From Alphaproteobacteria bacterium (GTDB taxonomy: Bacteria; Pseudomonadota; Alphaproteobacteria; JABAAW01): a stretch of DNA of 17,469 nucleotides. Shown here in pieces: positions 8,206 through 14,244 of this stretch; position 1 is the first letter of the stretch, and the number at the start of each line of letters is the position of its first letter. The notes beneath the pieces are model-generated. The model searched no databases, was not told the DNA's origin, and worked only from the letters and a program-made list of their open reading frames with translations. The DNA lies in contig JABAAA010000006.1 in the NCBI GenBank assembly GCA_014239005.1, positions 3,145 to 20,613 on the forward strand, written 5' to 3'. Made by a program: the position numbers and the translations under genes.

Positions 8206-8996
8206 CTCTTGTTGACGCAGCGCACGATAGCAACATTTCCTGTGTCGTGCGCGTGTGATTTTTGCGCGTGTTGTCGAGCGTGTCTATCAGCGTGCATAGA
8301 AGCGTGCATATCAGCGTGCATATCAGCGTGCATATAGCGGTCGATGCGTGTGAGCGACAAGGGATCGATCGCAAAGGATAGGGCATGTTGAACGGGCAAG
8401 GACAGAGCTTGCGCGAGGGCGGCGCGGATTGTTCCTGCGTGTGCGACGACGACGATGTCGAACGTGCCGTTGCGGTCAGCTTCTGTGCGTCCGAGCTTGT
8501 CTTCGATGCGTACGATGGCGAGCGCGACGCGGTGTGCGAGATCGGCGAAGCTTTCGCCGTTGGGGGGGCGATGGGTTGCAGGCGCGTTCCACAAGTCTTG
8601 GTGTTGCGTGCGATCGTAGGGTGTTCCTTCCCAGTCGCCGAAGTGTTGTTCGTTGAATTCTTGTTCTTCGAGCATTTGCTTTTTGCTTGCGTGTTCTTTT
8701 TGCAGGGCTTGCGCTGTCTGTCGGGCGCGGAGGAGGGAGCTGGTGATCCAAAAGGATGGGGATGGAGGTGGAGATGGAGATGGAGATGGAGATGGGGGCA
8801 GATTTTGTGCGAGGGATTTTAAATCTGTTTGGGCGTCCTTAAGATTAGCAGGGGGATTGCTTGAACCGATAAAAACACCTTGAGGCGCAGAAACAGGGGC
8901 GTGGCGGAGCCAATGCCAGCGCAGGCATACCGAGTTGTCTTGATCTTGAGCTTGGTCTTGAGCTTGGTCTTGGGCTTGGTCTTGATCTTGGCTCAT
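8196..8996 (-). CDS. Histidine phosphatase family protein with three internal repeat tracts (CobC/alpha-ribazole phosphatase-like by context)
   Basis: A 266-residue phosphoglycerate-mutase-like phosphatase. The catalytic core is visible: R31-H32 (WLRHAPV), R90 in SSLLRARQTA, E116 before FGDWEG, and H186 (VVVAHAGTIRAAL). Next to cobU and cobW, the likely role is removal of phosphate from alpha-ribazole phosphate or adenosylcobalamin phosphate in the nucleotide loop pathway, but this is inferred from position only. Three low-complexity tracts encoded by tandem DNA repeats interrupt or extend the fold: Q-D-Q-A repeats at residues 5-19, a P-S tract at 67-81 in a loop, and an M-H-A-D repeat at 222-237 that leads into a His-rich segment before the last strand (VAIVRCVN). 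The core motifs remain in order, so the enzyme is probably active. It appears to be the first gene of its operon. Confidence 0.84.
   Translation of the reverse strand: MSQDQDQAQDQAQDQAQDQDNSVCLRWHWLRHAPVSAPQGVFIGSSNPPANLKDAQTDLKSLAQNLPPSPSPSPSPPPSPSFWITSSLLRARQTAQALQKEHASKKQMLEEQEFNEQHFGDWEGTPYDRTQHQDLWNAPATHRPPNGESFADLAHRVALAIVRIEDKLGRTEADRNGTFDIVVVAHAGTIRAALAQALSLPVQHALSFAIDPLSLTRIDRYMHADMHADMHASMHADRHARQHAQKSHAHDTGNVAIVRCVNKRLG
8286..8333 (-). repeat. 12-nt repeat, four copies, encoding M-H-A-D in the histidine phosphatase
   Basis: Four adjacent 12-nt units (8286-8297, 8298-8309, 8310-8321, 8322-8333; consensus + strand ATCAGCGTGCAT, one unit slightly diverged) encode residues 222-237, in the loop before the last strand of the phosphatase. 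Confidence 0.92.
8754..8798 (-). repeat. 6-nt repeat encoding a Pro-Ser tract in the histidine phosphatase
   Basis: About seven units of GATGGA/GATGGG (+ strand) encode P-S repeats at residues 67-81, just before the conserved SSLLRARQTA segment. Confidence 0.88.
8941..8990 (-). repeat. 12-nt repeat encoding Q-D-Q-A at the histidine phosphatase N-terminus
   Basis: About four units with consensus AGCTTGGTCTTG (+ strand; perfect at 8949-8960 and 8961-8972, one change at 8973-8984) encode Q-D-Q-A directly after the start codon. Confidence 0.9.
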
Positions 8997-9001
8997 TTCT
9001 A

Positions 9002-9030
9002 CCTATAGGGAACGGGCTTCGTATTAACAA
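9002..9030 (-). promoter_or_regulatory. Candidate sigma70-type promoter for the phosphatase-cobU-cobW operon
   Basis: On the - strand TTGTTA (9025-9030), a 17-nt spacer, then TATAGG (9002-9007). Each box matches four of six consensus bases. The -10 box ends 5 nt before the ATG at 8996, so transcription from it would begin at or next to the start codon. No cobalamin riboswitch was recognised in the 172-nt gap 8997-9168. Confidence 0.4.
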
Positions 9031-9152
9031 AAAGGCGGTTGCGCCAATCACATAAGTTCGCGTCTGTTCCGCTCGCTCGTCTTGCGTTTTTGCTCGAAAC
9101 GACACAGAATCTCTCCACTTGAAAATCTTCGCTCAAGCGCCTTGCGACAAGT

Positions 9153-9158
9153 TATACT
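9153..9158 (+). promoter_or_regulatory. Candidate -10 box directly before the aminotransferase gene
   Basis: TATACT (five of six consensus bases) ends 10 nt before ATG 9169, with no good -35 box at 16-18 nt. No Shine-Dalgarno sequence lies between. A leaderless transcript is possible; alternatively the match is chance. Confidence 0.3.
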
Positions 9159-9168
9159 AACACTTTCC

Positions 9169-10374
9169 ATGCTTCCTTCCCTCTCCCAAACGCTCGCTCG
9201 CGTGCGCCCCTCGGCAACGATCGCCGCCTCGACGCGCGCCGCCGAACTTAAACGCGAAGGACACAGCATCGTCTCCCTTTCCGCGGGCGAACCCGATTTC
9301 GACACGCCCGATTTCATCGTCGCCGCCGCCACCAAAGCGCTCTCGGAAGGCAAGACCCGCTACGCCCCTGCAGGAGGCATTCCCGAACTGCGCGAAGCCA
9401 TCGCACGCAAACTTAAACGCGACAACAACACCGACCTGCCCCCCGCCAACATCGCCGTCACCTGCGGCGCCAAACAGGCGATCTACAACGCATTGGTCGC
9501 AAGCCTCAACCCCGACGACGAAGTGATCGTTCCCGCCCCCTACTGGGTCAGCTACCCCGACATGACCACGCTCGCCGGCGGCACGCCCGTTATCGTCGAG
9601 ACCAAAGCAGCACACAACTTCTTGCTCACCCCCGAAGCGCTGGAAGAAAGCTTGACCGAAAACACTCGATGGCTCATCCTGAACTCTCCCTCCAACCCCA
9701 CCGGCGCCGTCTACACGAAGAAAGACCTGCAAGCGCTCGGCGAAGTGCTCGCACGCCACCCGCGCATCGGGGTTATCAGCGACGAAATCTACGAACACCT
9801 GATATACGGCGATGTACCCTTCGTCAGTTTCGCCGAAGCCTGCCCGCAACTGCTGGAACGCACGCTTGTCGTCAACGGCGTTTCGAAAGCATTCGCCATG
9901 ACAGGTTGGCGCATCGGCTACGCGGCAGGCGAGGCATCCTTGATCAAAGGCATGAATGTGTTGCAGTCGCAATCGGCAAGCTCGGCAACAACCTTCTGCC
10001 AGTGGGCTGCGGTTGCTGCGCTCGATTCGGACATGTCCTTTTTCGCCCCCATGCTGAAAGCCTTCCGCGAACGACGCGATTTCATCACCCAAGCCCTAAA
10101 CGAAATTCCCGGACTCTCGTGCGCCGTTCCGCAAGGCGCGTTCTATGTCTTCCCTTCCTGCACTGAGCTCGTCGGTCGCACAACAGAGCAAGGAACGCGC
10201 ATCGAGGACGATCAAGCGCTCTGCCTGTACGCGTTGGAGCAAGCCGGCGTGGCGATGGTGCATGGCGAAGCGTTCGGCGCCTCGCCCTACTTGCGTTGCT
10301 CCTACGCCTGCTCGATGGAGCAGCTGAGTGATGCGACAACACGTTTGACGAAAGCCTTTGCCATGCTCTCTTAA
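9169..10374 (+). CDS. Pyridoxal phosphate-dependent aminotransferase (aspartate aminotransferase, class I fold)
   Basis: A 401-residue fold-type I aminotransferase resembling the aspartate aminotransferases (subgroup Ib) common in alphaproteobacteria. Motifs include SLSAGEPDFDTPDF near the N-terminus, YAPAGGIPELREAIA, NSPSNPTGAVY, SDEIYEHLIYG (D205 and Y208, cofactor contacts), the Schiff-base lysine K240 in NGVSKAFAMTGWRIGY, and R376 in SPYLRCSYA, which binds the substrate carboxylate. It would exchange amino groups between aspartate and 2-oxoglutarate; related enzymes also act on prephenate or aromatic acids. No Shine-Dalgarno sequence precedes ATG 9169, and a TATACT box ends 10 nt before it, so the mRNA may be leaderless. 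An 18-nt near-duplication covers the last codons and stop. It is divergent from the cobalamin phosphatase operon. Confidence 0.9.
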   Translation: MLPSLSQTLARVRPSATIAASTRAAELKREGHSIVSLSAGEPDFDTPDFIVAAATKALSEGKTRYAPAGGIPELREAIARKLKRDNNTDLPPANIAVTCGAKQAIYNALVASLNPDDEVIVPAPYWVSYPDMTTLAGGTPVIVETKAAHNFLLTPEALEESLTENTRWLILNSPSNPTGAVYTKKDLQALGEVLARHPRIGVISDEIYEHLIYGDVPFVSFAEACPQLLERTLVVNGVSKAFAMTGWRIGYAAGEASLIKGMNVLQSQSASSATTFCQWAAVAALDSDMSFFAPMLKAFRERRDFITQALNEIPGLSCAVPQGAFYVFPSCTELVGRTTEQGTRIEDDQALCLYALEQAGVAMVHGEAFGASPYLRCSYACSMEQLSDATTRLTKAFAMLS

Positions 10375-10385
10375 TTTGCCATGCT
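10357..10385 (+). repeat. 18-nt partial tandem duplication spanning the aminotransferase stop codon
   Basis: TTTGCCATGCT occurs at 10357-10367 and again at 10375-10385, period 18. The unit contains the TAA stop at 10372-10374, so the last codons are echoed in the 3' untranslated region. Confidence 0.8.
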
Positions 10386-10421
10386 TCGTTTTTCTTCTCG
10401 ATTCAACAAGGATCTGTTTTT

Positions 10422-11888
10422 GTGAACACTATCAAAACTGATATTTGCGTCATCGGCGGCGGCGCAGGGGGATTGGCTTTCGCCGCGGGCGCCGTGCAGA
10501 TGGGTGCGCGCGTCGTGCTTGTGGAAAAAGGACTGATGGGCGGCGATTGTCTCAACTACGGCTGCGTGCCGTCGAAAGCCATGATCGCCGCGGCACAACT
10601 CGCCCACGACATGCGTCATGCCGAGCAATTCGGTCTGCCGAACCATTCTGTCCAAGCCGACTGGCAAAAAGTGCATGCGCATGTGAGCTCTGTGGTCGGA
10701 GCAATCGCACCGCACGATTCGGTCGAGCGATTCGAAAGTTTGGGATGCAAAGTCCTTCAAGCCAGCGGCAGTTTCATCGATCGCAGGACGCTGTTGGCAG
10801 GAACAGCCGCTGTACGCGCGAAGCACTTCGTGCTTGCGACGGGCTCGCATCCCTTCGTTCCTCCGATCGAAGGGATCAAAGAAACCCCTTACTTCACGAA
10901 CGAGACGATCTTCAACCATCGCGAAGACATCCGGCATTTGATCGTCATCGGCGGCGGACCGATCGGCTTGGAGCTGGCGCAAGCCCATCTCAGACTGGGC
11001 GCGAAGGTCTCGGTCGTCGAACGCGGAGGCTTGCTCGCGCACGAAGACCCCGACCTCGCCCCCTTCTTATTGAAACAACTGGCGCGCGAAGGCATGGCGA
11101 TGCTGACGCACCGCAACATCGTGCGCGTAGCAGGAACGAAAGGAAAAGTTAGGGTCGTGCTATCAAAAAACCAACAACAAGAAGAGACTATACAAGAAGA
11201 GACTATACAAGAAGAGACTATAGAGGGCTCGCACTTGCTGATCGCAACCGGACGCGTGCCGCAGCTGAAAGGGCTCCATCTGGAGAAGGCAGGAATCGAT
11301 CACACGCCGCGCGGCATTAAAGTCGACAGCATGCTCAAGACTTCGCGCAAGCGCATCTACGCGATCGGGGATTGTTCGGGTTCGGCGCAATTCACGCATG
11401 TCGCGGGGTATCATGCAGGAATTGCCATTCGCAACATTCTGTTTCCGATGCGTGCCAAGGCTTCGTTGGACAATCTGCCGTTGGTGACTTACTGCGACCC
11501 TGAGATTGCGTCGTTGGGGCTGTCCGAGCGTGCCGCGGTGGAGCGTTACGGCAGAGAGAAGGTCAGGACTTTTTCGTTCGACTACGAGGAGAACGACCGA
11601 GCGCATGCGACGCACACGCCCGAAGGACGTATCAAGGTGTTTTTGCGAAAGAGCAAGATTTTGGGAGTGGCTATCGTGGGAGCGCATGCGGGCGAGATGC
11701 TGGCACCGTGGATTGTTGCGAAGGAGGCGGGGTTGAAGATAGGACAGATGGCAGGACCTATCTTTCCCTATCCGACCTTGAGCGAGATTTCCAAACGTGT
11801 CGCAGGGCAGGCTTTTGTGGGGACGTTGTTTTCAAAGGGGATGCAAAGGTTCGTGCGAGCGGGGCTGGCGTGGAAAACTTACATCTAA
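10422..11888 (+). CDS. FAD-dependent pyridine nucleotide-disulfide oxidoreductase, mercuric reductase/lipoamide dehydrogenase-like
   Basis: A 488-residue flavoprotein of the class I disulfide reductase group. It has an N-terminal FAD motif GGGAGG (12-17), the redox pair C43-x4-C48 (GGDCLNYGCVPSKA), LATGSHPFVPP, a second nucleotide site VIGGGPIGLELAQ, and the second FAD motif YAIGDCSG. The C-terminal dimerisation domain ends in FPYPTLSEISKR: Y450 occupies the place of the active-site histidine of lipoamide dehydrogenase, while E455 is kept. Mercuric reductases also have tyrosine here, but this protein lacks an N-terminal heavy-metal domain and a C-terminal cysteine pair, so the substrate is uncertain. 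Residues 253-267 are three perfect copies of QEETI in the NAD-domain region. GTG 10422 is supported by AAGGA at 10408-10412. An 11-nt repeat runs through the stop codon. Confidence 0.85.
   Translation: MNTIKTDICVIGGGAGGLAFAAGAVQMGARVVLVEKGLMGGDCLNYGCVPSKAMIAAAQLAHDMRHAEQFGLPNHSVQADWQKVHAHVSSVVGAIAPHDSVERFESLGCKVLQASGSFIDRRTLLAGTAAVRAKHFVLATGSHPFVPPIEGIKETPYFTNETIFNHREDIRHLIVIGGGPIGLELAQAHLRLGAKVSVVERGGLLAHEDPDLAPFLLKQLAREGMAMLTHRNIVRVAGTKGKVRVVLSKNQQQEETIQEETIQEETIEGSHLLIATGRVPQLKGLHLEKAGIDHTPRGIKVDSMLKTSRKRIYAIGDCSGSAQFTHVAGYHAGIAIRNILFPMRAKASLDNLPLVTYCDPEIASLGLSERAAVERYGREKVRTFSFDYEENDRAHATHTPEGRIKVFLRKSKILGVAIVGAHAGEMLAPWIVAKEAGLKIGQMAGPIFPYPTLSEISKRVAGQAFVGTLFSKGMQRFVRAGLAWKTYI
11178..11222 (+). 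repeat. 15-nt repeat, three perfect copies, in the flavoprotein gene
   Basis: CAAGAAGAGACTATA at 11178-11192, 11193-11207 and 11208-11222, translated as QEETI three times (residues 253-267). Perfect identity suggests recent expansion. Confidence 0.95.
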
Positions 11889-11905
11889 CTTACATCTAAC
11901 TTACT
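11877..11905 (+). repeat. 11-nt repeat running through the flavoprotein stop codon
   Basis: ACTTACATCTA at 11877-11887 and 11888-11898, then a partial third copy. The TAA stop at 11886-11888 is formed at the first unit boundary. Confidence 0.88.
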
Positions 11906-11994
11906 TCTGACGAGCAAGAAACGGACTTGGTCGTCCAAAAAAGGCTGACAACGCGCCGTCCATCAACGTCCATCAAGTAGCGCATCCGCATCGT

Positions 11995-12008
11995 GCGCAC
12001 TAGTGCGC
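11995..12008. other. 14-bp perfect palindrome between the flavoprotein and fliJ genes
   Basis: GCGCACTAGTGCGC is fully self-complementary with no loop. It sits in the 167-nt convergent gap 11889-12055, which otherwise holds the tail of an 11-nt repeat and nothing else recognisable. It could be a protein-binding site; it has no T-run on either side to act as a terminator. Confidence 0.5.
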
Positions 12009-12055
12009 GCTCTGCATAGATCGATCGCCTTTTTGTTTCTCGAAAATTTCGTCTG

Positions 12056-12475
12056 TTACTCGCTCGCCGCCTTGTTGTGCCTTACCGCCTCGTGCGTTTG
12101 CACCGCCTCCTTTTGCTCACGCCGCACCACCTCCCGCTCCTCCTCGCGTAGCCGACGCTCGATCAACTTCTCATGCGTCTTCTCCTCACGCAAACTCGCC
12201 AACAAGGCTGCTCGACACCTCTCCTCCTCTCGCTGCAAGTGCTTCACACGCGCGTCCAACTCATGAACGCGCGCCTGCGCACGCGGCAAATAGTGCGGAT
12301 TAGAAATCTCCAAGTTCGACGCCCCCAAAGCCTCTTCTCGCGCCATCTCGTTCCGTGCGCGCGCCAAAACTCCCGCCGCCTGCTCAACTTCACGCTGAAC
12401 CCGCGCAAACTCGCGCTGACAGCCCTCCTTCTCTTCTCGACGCAAACGCATCAGGGTTATCAAACTTTTTCTCAT
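12056..12475 (-). CDS. fliJ: Flagellar export protein FliJ
   Basis: A 139-residue, highly charged and almost wholly helical protein with heptad-like Leu/Ala spacing. It begins MRKSLITLMRLRREEKEG and has repeated Arg/Glu/Gln runs typical of a FliJ coiled coil. FliJ acts as the central stalk-like component of the flagellar type III export ATPase, binding the FliI ring and FlhA. The family is poorly conserved in sequence, so the call rests mainly on size, coiled-coil character and its position directly downstream of fliI. The 76-nt gap to fliI contains a 14-nt tandem repeat. It is convergent with the flavoprotein gene across about 170 nt. Confidence 0.8.
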   Translation of the reverse strand: MRKSLITLMRLRREEKEGCQREFARVQREVEQAAGVLARARNEMAREEALGASNLEISNPHYLPRAQARVHELDARVKHLQREEERCRAALLASLREEKTHEKLIERRLREEEREVVRREQKEAVQTHEAVRHNKAASE

Positions 12476-12496
12476 GCTCGCTCCTCAATCTCGCTT

Positions 12497-12536
12497 GGCT
12501 TATCGTCTTTGGCTTATCGTCTTTGGCTCATCGTCT
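12497..12536 (-). repeat. 14-nt repeat between fliI and fliJ
   Basis: GGCTTATCGTCTTT (+ strand) at 12497-12510 and 12511-12524, then a third near-copy at 12525-12536. It fills about half of the 76-nt gap between the fliI stop and the fliJ start. Confidence 0.9.
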
Positions 12537-12551
12537 AACGACAATCCTACT

Positions 12552-14039
12552 CTACTCCTCTCCTACCGCAGACCCCACCCTCTCCGTTTCCCTTGCTTCC
12601 TGCTGCGTTGCTTCTTTTGCCTGCGCCTGCGCTTCCTGCTTCTGTGCCTGCGCCTCGTTGCTCGTCTGCTTGCCTTGCAAGATCGCCGACAAACGCGCCG
12701 CAAGCGCATCGAACTCTAGCGACGGTTCGTCCGAGCTCTGCGCGAGAAACTCCTCCTCCAAGCGCGGCACGACGGCGATGGCTCGATCGACCTGCGCGTC
12801 GCTGCCTTGGCGATACGCGCCTAGCTGGATCATGTCCTCCATCTCCTGATAGCGCGCCACCAACCTCCTTGCGTCGGCAAGCAAGGCGTTCTCCTCGTCG
12901 CTGTTGGCGTTCGGCAGGGCGCGCGAGACGCTCTGCAAGATGTCGATGGCAGGGTAGCGATTGCGATGGGCAATCTCACGCGAAAGCGTGACATGCCCGT
13001 CGAGAATTCCGCGCAAGGCGTCCGAAATCGGCTCGTTGGGATCGTCGCCTTCGACCAACACGGAGAAAATTCCCGTGATGTTGCCCATAGTCTGTCCGTC
13101 GTCTGGACGCGTTCCTGTTCCCTCGTTCTGCTCGATGCCCGTTCCCGCACGCTCCAAAAGCCTCGGCAGCTCGGCAAAAACGGAGGGCGTGTAGCCGCGC
13201 ATCGTGACGGGCTCGCCCGCCGCCAAGTGAATCTCGCGGAGCGCCATGGCAAAGCGCGTGAGACTATCAAGCAGGCACAACACCTCGTAGCCCTCGTTGC
13301 GAAAGAACTCGGCGGTCGCCAAGGTCGTCCATGCCGCCTGCCTGCGCGCCAAAGCGGGCTCTTCGGCGGTGGCGATGACGATGACGCTGCGCTGCAACCC
13401 CTCCTCGCCGAGCGCACGCTCTACAAACTCTCTCACCTCCCTGCTGCGCTCGCCGATGAGCCCCACGACGATCACCTCCGCCTGCGAGCGACGCGCGATC
13501 ATGGAGAGCAGCAACGACTTTCCCACGCCCGATCCCGAAAAGATTCCCATCCGTTGCCCGCGACAGCACGGCGTGAAGGCATCGAGCGCACGCACGCCCA
13601 GCAGAATCTTCTCGCCCAAAGCGCGCCGCAGGTGCGCCGCAGGGGGTTGCGCGCGAATCGCGTAAGCCTCGTCGCCCAGCGGCAACGCGCCGAGCTTGTC
13701 GCGCGCCTCACCGCGTGCGCCGACGACGCGACCGAGCCAATGTTTGGTAGGATAAATCACCGCCTCGTGAAACGAGGCGATGACGCGATCGCCGACACCC
13801 ACGCCGTTCAGCTCGCCGAACGGCATCAACAGGGTCGCGGCGCGCTCTTGTCCGACCACCTCGCAACTGAGGGGCTTGTCGCGGTTCGGACTCTCCAACG
13901 CGCACAGGTCGCCCATCGAAAGAAAATTCTCCAAGCCGTGAATCGAAACCGTCGTGCCATGCAATGCGATCACGCGACCGCTCGCGCGAAAACCGTTCAA
14001 ACGTCTTACTTCGTTGCGCATGGCGTCCAAAAAATCCAT
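12552..14039 (-). CDS. fliI: Flagellum-specific export ATPase FliI
   Basis: A 495-residue F1-beta-like ATPase that powers substrate delivery to the flagellar type III export gate. Motifs are SGSGVGKS (Walker A, K174), GLIGERSREVREF, YEVLCLLDSLTRFAMALREI (Walker B region), RGYTPSVFAELPRLLERAGTG and ILDGHVTLSREIAHRNRYPAIDIL, all characteristic of FliI. The family usually has GERGREV; here the second Gly is Ser. The last 40 or so residues form a Gln/Ala/Glu-rich tail not usual for FliI, which makes the protein somewhat long. The frame extends upstream to a TTG at 14114, but a promoter-like TTGAAA-17-TAGCAT lies just upstream of that codon, so ATG 14039 is preferred. No other flagellar genes except fliJ are nearby. 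Confidence 0.93.
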   Translation of the reverse strand: MDFLDAMRNEVRRLNGFRASGRVIALHGTTVSIHGLENFLSMGDLCALESPNRDKPLSCEVVGQERAATLLMPFGELNGVGVGDRVIASFHEAVIYPTKHWLGRVVGARGEARDKLGALPLGDEAYAIRAQPPAAHLRRALGEKILLGVRALDAFTPCCRGQRMGIFSGSGVGKSLLLSMIARRSQAEVIVVGLIGERSREVREFVERALGEEGLQRSVIVIATAEEPALARRQAAWTTLATAEFFRNEGYEVLCLLDSLTRFAMALREIHLAAGEPVTMRGYTPSVFAELPRLLERAGTGIEQNEGTGTRPDDGQTMGNITGIFSVLVEGDDPNEPISDALRGILDGHVTLSREIAHRNRYPAIDILQSVSRALPNANSDEENALLADARRLVARYQEMEDMIQLGAYRQGSDAQVDRAIAVVPRLEEEFLAQSSDEPSLEFDALAARLSAILQGKQTSNEAQAQKQEAQAQAKEATQQEARETERVGSAVGEE

Positions 14040-14117
14040 TCGCAAAACTTCCGTCTCTGTCAACGCCCGCAATAAGCCTGTCTTCTTGCGCACAAGCCAA
14101 GCCCTTCCTTGCAAAGC

Positions 14118-14146
14118 ATGCTAGACTTTCTACTCTGCCCTTTCAA
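14118..14146 (-). promoter_or_regulatory. Candidate sigma70-type promoter for fliI-fliJ
   Basis: On the - strand TTGAAA (14141-14146; five of six), a 17-nt spacer, then TAGCAT (14118-14123; four of six). It would give a leader of roughly 70 nt to ATG 14039. It lies in the 205-nt divergent gap to the M48 protease, where nothing else was recognised apart from the pyrimidine-rich stretch before the protease start. Confidence 0.4.
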
Positions 14147-14244
14147 GCTCGTCCCTCTCTCATAAATTCCTTGCAGCAGATTCCTTTGCCCGTTCGTTTC
14201 GCTGCTCTCTTCTTTATTTTTCTCTTTTTTGTTTCTTTTGTGCC

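Noticed and set aside
8385..8822. + strand open frame opposite the histidine phosphatase
   Set aside because: The phosphatase motifs on the - strand are clear; the + frame reads the same repeats as Gly/Trp/Arg low complexity and has no supported start.
9031..9048. Hairpin GGCG-loop-CGCC followed by T5 on the - strand, a possible terminator or attenuator
   Set aside because: The stem is only 4 bp and the T-run overlaps the proposed -35 box of the phosphatase promoter; too weak to call.
8997..9168. Cobalamin riboswitch upstream of the cobalamin operon
   Set aside because: The gap is short and I found no B12-box-like core or matching helices; the proposed promoter leaves almost no leader.
10422..11888. 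Annotation as lipoamide dehydrogenase (lpd) or mercuric reductase (merA)
   Set aside because: The active-site His of lipoamide dehydrogenase is Tyr here, and the C-terminal Cys pair and metal-binding domain of MerA are missing; a general family name is safer.
11930..11955. GGAC-loop-GTCC hairpin near A6/T6 as a terminator for fliJ
   Set aside because: Only a 4-bp stem, and on the - strand the T-run lies before rather than after the stem.
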